Assembly: GCA_027001525.1 (NCBI GenBank)
Contig: JALTMR010000178.1
Location: 1 to 6,441 of the forward strand
Source: Gammaproteobacteria bacterium
GTDB taxonomy: Bacteria; Pseudomonadota; Gammaproteobacteria; Tenderiales; Tenderiaceae
Length of the DNA stretch: 6,441 bases
Direction: 5' to 3'
Part shown: one piece after another, positions 1 through 4,729 of the stretch
Layout of the letters: every line of letters begins with the position of its first letter
How positions within the stretch are numbered: the first letter of the stretch is position 1
The notes under the pieces: model-generated
Told to the model about the DNA's origin: nothing
Database searches by the model: none
What the model saw: the letters and a program-made list of their open reading frames with translations, nothing else
Translations under genes and position numbers: made by a program

Positions 1-1
1 G

Positions 2-73
2 TGGGTGGATGGCTCGATCTGCACCGTAGGCTCGGTGGGGCAGTGCACGCCCTCGGGAGAGCGGTTGCGTTAG
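2..73 (+). CDS. Partial 3' end of an unidentified protein gene
   Basis: An open frame runs in from the left edge for 23 codons and ends at TAG (71-73). It reads WVDGSICTVGSVGQCTPSGERLR. Third codon positions are about 80% G/C, clearly more than in the neighbouring +1 frame, which fits a real coding end in this GC-rich genome. Two cysteines are visible, but I do not recognise the family. If real, the gene converges on the AMMECR1-domain gene, whose stop codon starts only 11 bases further on. A chance open frame of this length remains possible. Confidence 0.4.
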   Translation, partial: WVDGSICTVGSVGQCTPSGERLR

Positions 74-84
74 TGGGGGAGTGC

Positions 85-654
85 TTACTCTTCCCCAAAC
101 TGCGTTGTGGTGTAGCGAAAGAAGCGCAGCGTGTCTGACCAGTAGTTGGCGGGCAGGCCGGCTTTGAGTTTCAGGTGGGTGAGAAACTGTGCCGCTGTCG
201 GCAATTGTTGCCACACACTGGGCAGGAAGGTGCCCCGCCGTTGTCCCTCTTGCAGAATCAGGCCATCGATCCCCGGCCGCAGCTGCGCGAGTAGTGCGGC
301 CTCGGAGTTGGCGCTAATCTCCTCTGCGGGGTTGAGCACGGAGATCTCTGTTTTGATTTGGGCCAGTTCGGCGCGGCTCAGGGGAGCGAAGCGGGGGTCA
401 GAAAAAGCTGCGGCATAAGCGTTGTGGGCAACATCCACCACCAGCGGCCGATAGGCCTCCAGCGAGCCGATGCAGCCCCTTAGCTCAGCCGCCAGGGTCA
501 GGGTGACAAAGCAGGCCCCCGGTTTTTGCAGCTCGGGGTCATAGCGCTCGGGTGGAACGGGCATTACGGTGCCGTGTTCGAGGCCATAGCTGATGGACTC
601 TCTGGCCAGTGCCAGCAGCGTCTGTTTTTGTGAGGTGCTGAGCTTACTGTCCAT
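85..654 (-). CDS. amrA: AmmeMemoRadiSam system protein A (AMMECR1-domain protein)
   Basis: The protein has 189 residues from ATG at 654 and ends at TAA. It is a single AMMECR1 domain, the bacterial/archaeal relative of human AMMECR1. The diagnostic LRGCIG motif is at residues 58-63, followed by the typical FSDPRF stretch (84-89). A GACFVTL strand precedes it (46-52), and the family's FLPSVWQQLP block is at about 143-152. There is no signal peptide or membrane segment, so it should be cytosolic. The biochemical role of the family is not established to my knowledge; the conserved LRGCIG surface suggests a ligand or catalytic site. An in-frame GTG at 672 would add six residues. I prefer the ATG, but neither start has a convincing Shine-Dalgarno sequence. 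The frame overlaps the 3' end of the MEMO-like gene by 11 bases, so the two are probably co-transcribed and translationally coupled. The symbol follows the family naming and is not from direct evidence. Confidence 0.93.
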   Translation of the reverse strand: MDSKLSTSQKQTLLALARESISYGLEHGTVMPVPPERYDPELQKPGACFVTLTLAAELRGCIGSLEAYRPLVVDVAHNAYAAAFSDPRFAPLSRAELAQIKTEISVLNPAEEISANSEAALLAQLRPGIDGLILQEGQRRGTFLPSVWQQLPTAAQFLTHLKLKAGLPANYWSDTLRFFRYTTTQFGEE

Positions 655-1438
655 GGTGGAAGATATAGGCACCGTAGCCCACCACTTCGTCCTGAGGGCC
701 CGCCGTGTCGCCGGAGTTACGCAAGTCGATGGTTTGAGCCACCAGTCCTTTCTGCTTTGCCAGCATCAACAGGCCGTTGATGGGGTTACGACCGCAGGCG
801 TCGGTGTGGCGAATGCGTTCCGGCTTGAGCTGTTCGATGTTCTCCGTGGTGGCGAGGTCGAGGATTCTGGCCTTTTCGTAGCGCTCGTAGTGGCTCAGAT
901 CAGAGCTGATGACGATCAGGGTCTCATCGTCGCCCCACAACGCCTCCAGCACCTCGCTCACCTCTTGCGGATTGGCATCGCCCACCACAAAAGGCACCAC
1001 GGAGAAGTCATCCAGCACGGTCTGCAAAAAGGGCAATTGCACTTCCAGGCTGTGTTCCAGGGCGTGGGCTTCGTCGAACTCGCGTACTTGAGGCAGCGTC
1101 AGCGCTGTCTGCACCGCTTCGCGGTCGACGGGTACGTTGCCCAGCGGCGTGGCAAAGAAGGAGGCGCTGGTGGTAGCCAGCCCCTGAATATGAACCCGGT
1201 GAGCCGGGCCCAGCAGAACGACGCGTTTGATGGTCTGCCGTGCGGGCTCCAGCAGGCGATAGGCGCTGGCGGCTACCGGACCGGAGAAGACGTAACCCGC
1301 GTGGGGGACGATAATCGCCTTGGGCACCGGCCCCTGGGAGGCGGCATCGGTAAGAAAGCCGTCGATCATGGCGTGCAGCGTTACGGCATCGTCCGGATAG
1401 AACATGCCGGCAACGGCGGGTGGGCGAATTGTGCTCAT
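644..1438 (-). CDS. amrB: AmmeMemoRadiSam system protein B (MEMO1-like)
   Basis: The protein has 264 residues from ATG at 1438 (MSTIRPPAVAGMFYPDD, the usual family N-terminus). It belongs to the MEMO1 family, which shares its fold with class III (LigB-type) extradiol dioxygenases. Residues matching the metal site known in human MEMO1 are present: H46 in PHAGY, H80 in GPAH, and C215 in CGRNPI. The other family blocks EHSLEVQLPFL (128-138) and SSDLSHY (178-184) are also intact. It therefore probably binds a metal ion and may act as an oxidoreductase or scaffold; the substrate is unknown. An upstream in-frame TTG at 1465 would add nine residues, but conservation starts at the ATG. A weak GAGA-like ribosome site lies a few bases upstream of the ATG. 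It is the first gene of a two-gene minus-strand unit with the AMMECR1-domain gene, and is divergent from the radical SAM partner. Confidence 0.95.
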   Translation of the reverse strand: MSTIRPPAVAGMFYPDDAVTLHAMIDGFLTDAASQGPVPKAIIVPHAGYVFSGPVAASAYRLLEPARQTIKRVVLLGPAHRVHIQGLATTSASFFATPLGNVPVDREAVQTALTLPQVREFDEAHALEHSLEVQLPFLQTVLDDFSVVPFVVGDANPQEVSEVLEALWGDDETLIVISSDLSHYERYEKARILDLATTENIEQLKPERIRHTDACGRNPINGLLMLAKQKGLVAQTIDLRNSGDTAGPQDEVVGYGAYIFHHGQ

Positions 1439-1620
1439 CGGTAGTCTCTGCTCTAAATTGTCCAACAGTAACCAGATAGTCTGACCGCATAGTGTATACC
1501 CAAGTGTAAAGTTGTGCCCGCTATGCCTGTTTTCAACGCCCTGGTGATGGGACGCGGCTTGTAATGTGGTCGGAGGCCACCTATCTCAAAGAGTAGGATT
1601 CTAATCGGGGGTACAGCACG
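1439..1620. promoter_or_regulatory. Divergent intergenic region between amrB and amrS
   Basis: These 182 bases separate the start codons of the MEMO-like and radical SAM genes, so promoters for both transcription units should lie here. No pair of close -35/-10 matches stands out on either strand. On the plus strand, bases 1566-1580 can form a 6-bp hairpin (GTGGTC / GGCCAC, one G-T pair, three-base loop) in the probable amrS leader. A GGGGG run at 1607-1611, nine bases before the amrS ATG, may be its ribosome site. The role as a shared control region is inferred from gene orientation. Confidence 0.4.
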
Positions 1621-2721
1621 ATGAACAGCACAGTGAATGCAGAATCGGGCAGCGTGGTAGAGACCAAATATTGGCACAGGCTTGAGGATGGTCGGGTGCA
1701 GTGCGACCTCTGCCCCCGGTTTTGCAAGATGCACGAGGGGCAGCAGGGGCTCTGTTTCGTGCGGGCCAATCAGGGTGATCGGGTGGTGTTGACCACCTAC
1801 GGTCGTTCCAGTGGCTACTGCGTGGACCCCATCGAGAAAAAGCCGCTGAACCACTTCTTTCCCGGCACACCAGTGCTCTCTTTTGGCACCGCGGGGTGCA
1901 ATCTGGCCTGTAAGTATTGCCAGAACTGGGATATGTCCAAGGCGAGGGAGATGGAGGTGCTGGCCGACCACGCCTCACCCGAGATGATTGCCAACGCGGC
2001 GCAAAAGCTGGGCTGCACCAGTGTGGCCTACACCTACAATGATCCGGTGATTTTTCATGAATACGCCATTGATGTGGCTCAGGCTTGTCGTGATGTGGGG
2101 GTGAGGTCGGTGGCCGTGACGGCGGGCTACATCAGCGAAGCGCCCAGGGAGGCGTTTTTTCGCCACATGGACGCCGCCAATGTCGACCTGAAATCCTTTG
2201 ACGAAAATTTCTATTTCAAACTTTGTGGTGGCCATCTGGCTCCAGTGCTGGAGACGCTGAAATACATCAAGCACGAAACGGATGTGTGGCTGGAGCTGAC
2301 GACGCTGATTATTCCCGGTTACAACGATTCAGAGAAGGAGCTTAACGAGCTGAGTCAGTGGGTGGTGGAGCACCTGGGCCCCGATGTGCCCATGCACTTT
2401 AGTGCTTTTCACCCTGACTGGAAGATGATGGATGTTCCCCCCACGCCCAGTGAAACGCTCTCCCTGGCGCGCCGGATCGCACTGAACAATGGTGTGCGTT
2501 ACGCCTATACCGGCAATGTGCACGACAAGGCGGGGGAGAGCACTTACTGCCACCAGTGTGGCGAACTATTGATTGGTCGGGACTGGTATGTGTTGTCAGA
2601 TTGGGCGCTGACCGAGGCGGGTTGTTGCCGGGCTTGTGGCAGCCCCTGTGCCGGCCACTTCGACGTCAGACCGGGAAACTGGGGGGCAAAGCGGGTGCCG
2701 GTGCGTTTGAGCAGTCAGTAA
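1621..2721 (+). CDS. amrS: AmmeMemoRadiSam system radical SAM enzyme
   Basis: The enzyme has 366 residues and belongs to the radical SAM group close to pyruvate formate-lyase activases. The CX3CX2C motif that holds the SAM-binding [4Fe-4S] cluster is C93, C97 and C100 (GCNLACKYCQNW). The N-terminus carries the family hallmark CxxCPxxC plus a further cysteine (C28, C31, C35, C45) and then the VDPIEKKPLNHF segment (68-79). The C-terminus has two CxxC knuckles (C310/C313 and C336/C339) that look like a rubredoxin- or zinc-ribbon-type metal site. It should cleave SAM to make a 5'-deoxyadenosyl radical; the target is unknown. The products of the divergent amrB-amrA genes are the expected partners. 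The start ATG has a GGGGG run nine bases upstream, and length and N-terminus match the family. It ends at TAA and is followed by a hairpin terminator. Confidence 0.95.
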   Translation: MNSTVNAESGSVVETKYWHRLEDGRVQCDLCPRFCKMHEGQQGLCFVRANQGDRVVLTTYGRSSGYCVDPIEKKPLNHFFPGTPVLSFGTAGCNLACKYCQNWDMSKAREMEVLADHASPEMIANAAQKLGCTSVAYTYNDPVIFHEYAIDVAQACRDVGVRSVAVTAGYISEAPREAFFRHMDAANVDLKSFDENFYFKLCGGHLAPVLETLKYIKHETDVWLELTTLIIPGYNDSEKELNELSQWVVEHLGPDVPMHFSAFHPDWKMMDVPPTPSETLSLARRIALNNGVRYAYTGNVHDKAGESTYCHQCGELLIGRDWYVLSDWALTEAGCCRACGSPCAGHFDVRPGNWGAKRVPVRLSSQ

Positions 2722-2784
2722 TACGTTGTTGCCGGCGCTGGTATTGTCCGTTACACCACACTAGATAGGCCCGCAGGATAATAA

Positions 2785-2807
2785 GCCAGAGGCGGCTGGC
2801 CTCTGGC
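2785..2807. terminator. Bidirectional hairpin between amrS and can
   Basis: A perfect 9-bp stem GCCAGAGGC / GCCTCTGGC (2785-2793 with 2799-2807) closes a five-base loop. Read on the minus strand it is followed by TTATTATCC, a partly T-rich tail that would suit the carbonic anhydrase transcript. On the plus strand it is followed by CCTTTCTG, a weaker tail for amrS. Its place between two convergent stop codons (2721 and 2823) supports a shared intrinsic terminator. Confidence 0.75.
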
Positions 2808-2822
2808 CCTTTCTGTGTGGCG

Positions 2823-3470
2823 CTACAGTCGTTTGGATGCCATGGCGATGCGATAGGCATCGGCAATTTCGTCCTGACAGGTCACGGTCGCCTTCAGGTC
2901 ACGCAGCAGGCCGTCCTGAATGCTGTAGATCCAGGCGTGCACGGAGACCGCCTGACCACGGTCCCAGGCCGCTTGCACAGTGGTGGAGTGGCAGACATTG
3001 TAGACCTGTTCGATCACATTCAGCTCGCATAATCTGTCCCAGCGCTGGCCTTCGTCCTCGATGCTCAGCAGGGCCTCGTTGTGCTTCTGGTAGACGTCGC
3101 GCAGGTGGCGCAACCAGTTATCGATCAGGCCGAGACGCTTGTTCTCCATGGCCGCTTTTACGCCACCGCAGCCGTAGTGGCCACAGACGATGATGTGCTT
3201 CACTTTCAGGTACTCCACCGCGTACTGCATGACGGACTGGCAGTTCATGTCGGTGTGGATCACGGCGTTGGCCACATTGCGGTGAACAAACAGCTCGCCA
3301 GGCAGCAGGCCGACGATTTCGTTTGCAGGTACGCGGCTATCGGAACAGCCGATCCAGAGATATTCCGGGGCTTGTTGCTGGGAGAGTTTGTTGAAGAAGG
3401 TGGGATCTTCCTCGAGGGTCTTTTCTGTCCACTGACGGTTATTGGTAAAGAGGTTATCAAGTTCACACAT
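2823..3470 (-). CDS. can: Beta-class carbonic anhydrase
   Basis: The protein has 215 residues and interconverts CO2 and bicarbonate in the cytosol. The zinc ligands of the beta class are all present and fall at the same residue numbers as I recall for E. coli Can: C42, D44, H98 and C101, with R46 completing the CSDSR motif. W39, R64 and a tyrosine at 182 match the residues that form the non-catalytic bicarbonate site of allosteric type II beta enzymes, so pH- and bicarbonate-dependent inhibition is likely. There is no signal peptide. The ATG at 3470 has only a weak GTGGA ribosome site. The gene lies 57 bases downstream of the Na/Pi-cotransporter remnant on the same strand and may share its transcript. 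It ends in TAG next to the hairpin at 2785-2807. The enzyme would supply bicarbonate to carboxylases; no carboxysome or Rubisco gene is visible here. Confidence 0.96.
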   Translation of the reverse strand: MCELDNLFTNNRQWTEKTLEEDPTFFNKLSQQQAPEYLWIGCSDSRVPANEIVGLLPGELFVHRNVANAVIHTDMNCQSVMQYAVEYLKVKHIIVCGHYGCGGVKAAMENKRLGLIDNWLRHLRDVYQKHNEALLSIEDEGQRWDRLCELNVIEQVYNVCHSTTVQAAWDRGQAVSVHAWIYSIQDGLLRDLKATVTCQDEIADAYRIAMASKRL

Positions 3471-3527
3471 AATGGATTTCCACAGTTTTAGGCGAAGAGA
3501 TGATACCTGCTTGGCGCGATTTTCGCA

Positions 3528-3796
3528 TCAACTCTCCTCTTCGGTCACCTCCCGTTCGATGTTTTCCGCCGGAATCTGGTGGCTGAATTCGTGCAGATAG
3601 CGCGCGCCCTTCTCGATTTGTCGGGCCAGACGATGGGTTTCACCCATGAGTTCGAGCTGGGCCACCATCTCCAGTGCTGGAGGATGTCGCTGAGCTGTTG
3701 TCCCGCCGCGTTACGCAGGCCGCTGGTCATCAGCTGCATGCCCAGGAGAAAGAGGCCGATACCGCCGATCAGGCCGCCGAGTATGTCCAGTTCCAT
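3528..3796 (-). pseudogene. Na/Pi-cotransporter family gene remnant (internal deletion)
   Basis: From ATG at 3796, the first about 43 residues read as the N-terminus of a Na+/phosphate cotransporter-family protein. They include a glycine-rich membrane segment (GGLIGGIGLFLLGM) followed by LMTSGLRNAAG and LSDILQHW. Intact members are several hundred residues long. After the tryptophan (near 3670) this frame turns into Trp/Arg/Ser-rich sequence unlike a protein and stops at 3545. A second minus-strand frame, displaced by two bases, continues from about 3675 to TGA at 3528. It reads as a plausible soluble helical tail (EMVAQLELMGETHRLARQ... to EREVTEEES). The simplest reading is an out-of-frame internal deletion that removed almost all the transmembrane core and joined the two ends. 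Assignment of the tail to the same parent gene is inferred. An AGAGA ribosome site precedes the ATG. An assembly error or a short functional frameshifted peptide are the alternatives. Confidence 0.7.
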
Positions 3797-3808
3797 TTGA
3801 TCTCTGTG

Positions 3809-3836
3809 TTTATACGTTGTCCCGATACTATATAAG
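3809..3836 (+). promoter_or_regulatory. Possible sigma70 promoter for cysH
   Basis: TTTATA (3809-3814, four of six -35 matches) is separated by 16 bases from TATAAG (3831-3836, five of six -10 matches). Transcription would start near 3843 and leave a leader of about 96 bases. On the opposite strand the same TTTATA reads TATAAA and could be a -10 for the cotransporter remnant, with TTGCTT (3839-3834) as -35 at a long 19-base spacing. Both are visual matches in AT-rich DNA, so the call is tentative. Confidence 0.3.
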
Positions 3837-3892
3837 CAATAATTATCAGTGGGTTATTTTATTTATAGTATTCTTCTAAAGAAATTGCACCA

Positions 3893-3905
3893 GCCCGTTT
3901 CGGGC
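3893..3905 (+). other. Small hairpin in the cysH leader
   Basis: GCCCG-TTT-CGGGC forms a 5-bp perfect GC stem with a three-base loop. It lies 33 bases before the cysH start codon, inside the predicted untranslated leader. It is too short for a confident terminator call, and the bases that follow (CCTATTAGAG) are not a T-run. It may influence translation or leader stability, or be chance. Confidence 0.3.
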
Positions 3906-3938
3906 CCTATTAGAGATAACTGGATACGGATCAATCGT

Positions 3939-4658
3939 ATGAGCACTTCAGCCGCCGCAGATGCAAAGCAACCCTCGTCCCCTCCTGTGCCTTTGTCTAT
4001 TGAAGACCAGATCGCTGACCTCAATGCACGTTACCGTGATCTTTCGGTGGAGGGGCGGGTCGCGCAGCTCTATCAGGACTTCCCCGCCAAAGAGGTGATG
4101 CTGACCTCCTCCTTCGCCTCCAACTCTGCGCTGCTGCTGCACCTCTTCTCCACCCTGGCCCCTGAGCAGAAGGTGATTTTTATCGATACCGGTTTTCATT
4201 TTCCCGAGACGCTGGAGTATAAGCGCAAGCTCACCGAGCTTTACCATCTCAAAGTGGAGGATGCCCGCGCCGAGGCGTGGAAGCACGACTTTACCGTCAA
4301 GGAGCAGACCTATAAAACCGATCCCGACTTCTGCTGTTCGGTGAATAAGGTCGAGCCGCTGGAGGAGGTGAAGAGCCATCACACGGTCTGGGTGTCAGGC
4401 CTGATGCGCTGGCAGACCGAGCACCGGGCGAGCCTGGATGTGTTTGAGTATCGCGGCGGCATCATCAAGTTCTACCCGCTGATCGATATTACCAAAGAGG
4501 CGCGCGACGCCTATATTCGCGAGCACAATCTCCCGTTTCATCCGCTGGTGGCTGAGGGTTACTCCTCCATCGGCTGCACCCATTGCACCAAGCCGGGGGA
4601 TGACCGCTGTGGTCGCTGGGTGGATACGGCCAAATCCGAGTGTGGTCTGCATCTCTAA
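3939..4658 (+). CDS. cysH: Adenylylsulfate (APS) reductase, [4Fe-4S] thioredoxin-dependent type
   Basis: The protein has 239 residues and reduces adenylylsulfate to sulfite and AMP in the cytosol during assimilatory sulfate reduction. The CC...CxxC cluster motif (C132, C133, C213, C216) distinguishes the iron-sulfur APS-type enzymes from the PAPS-specific E. coli type, which lacks it. The phosphosulfate-binding SSFASNSALLLH segment is at 57-68, the DTGFHFPETLEY motif at 83-94, and the C-terminal catalytic ECGLH at 234-238 (C235). Some details differ from the usual pattern: GLMRWQTEHRAS replaces the common GLRRxQSxxRA, RCGRWVD replaces RAGRWWW, and there is an extra cysteine at 224. The ATG at 3939 has a weak GGA eight bases upstream. 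Open frame continues upstream to a GTG at 3849, but that stretch is AT-rich leader. The first about 20 residues are a low-complexity Ala/Ser/Pro tail. No other cys gene is visible nearby. Confidence 0.9.
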   Translation: MSTSAAADAKQPSSPPVPLSIEDQIADLNARYRDLSVEGRVAQLYQDFPAKEVMLTSSFASNSALLLHLFSTLAPEQKVIFIDTGFHFPETLEYKRKLTELYHLKVEDARAEAWKHDFTVKEQTYKTDPDFCCSVNKVEPLEEVKSHHTVWVSGLMRWQTEHRASLDVFEYRGGIIKFYPLIDITKEARDAYIREHNLPFHPLVAEGYSSIGCTHCTKPGDDRCGRWVDTAKSECGLHL

Positions 4659-4701
4659 TCATTACTTCTCTTTCGTTTGGCTCGCATTTAGTTCGTATTG
4701 T

Positions 4702-4729
4702 GATGCCCCCCTATTGAGAGGGGGGCATC
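4702..4729. terminator. GC-rich hairpin between cysH and the kinase gene
   Basis: A perfect 11-bp stem GATGCCCCCCT (4702-4712) / AGGGGGGCATC (4719-4729) closes a six-base loop. It sits 43 bases after the cysH stop and is probably its terminator. It also includes the last codons and TAG stop (4711-4713) of the convergent kinase gene. Neither side is followed by a good T-run (TGCTCTTCC on plus; ACAATACG on minus). Termination efficiency is therefore uncertain, though the stem is very stable. Confidence 0.65.

Larger units (their letters stand above)
3797..3938. promoter_or_regulatory. AT-rich divergent regulatory region upstream of cysH
   Basis: Bases about 3805-3890 are very AT-rich compared with the flanking genes. 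They contain an 8-bp inverted repeat ATACTATA (3825-3832) / TATAGTAT (3864-3871) and an 8-bp palindrome ATAATTAT (3839-3846) close to its centre. The sequence lies between the start of the cotransporter remnant and cysH. It probably holds operator and promoter sites for cysH. CysB would be the expected regulator from general knowledge of cys genes, but I cannot confirm a CysB site by eye. Confidence 0.45.

Noticed and set aside
74..93. Imperfect hairpin between the left-edge gene and amrA
   Set aside because: It needs two G-T pairs on the plus strand, overlaps the end of amrA, and has no T-run, so a terminator call is not supported.
593..1444. Long plus-strand open frame (283 codons) opposite amrB
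   Set aside because: It is antisense to the MEMO-like gene, whose motifs are unmistakable. The plus-strand product has no recognisable domain and is explained by GC-biased codon positions of the real gene.
1523..1564. Thirteen-codon open frame in the amrS leader
   Set aside because: It has a poor ribosome site and no attenuation-like features such as repeated codons, so it is likely chance.
1453..1971. Minus-strand open frame of 172 codons over the start of amrS
   Set aside because: It is a shadow of the radical SAM gene, with no recognisable family and no support from the AmmeMemoRadiSam context.
3834..3849. GATAAT-like sequence resembling half of a Fur box
   Set aside because: Only one hexamer fits well; the following hexamers do not match, and such matches are common in AT-rich DNA.
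3849..3938. Upstream GTG extension of cysH by 30 codons
   Set aside because: The stretch is AT-rich leader with a hairpin and probable promoter elements, and the added residues do not resemble the N-terminus of APS reductases.
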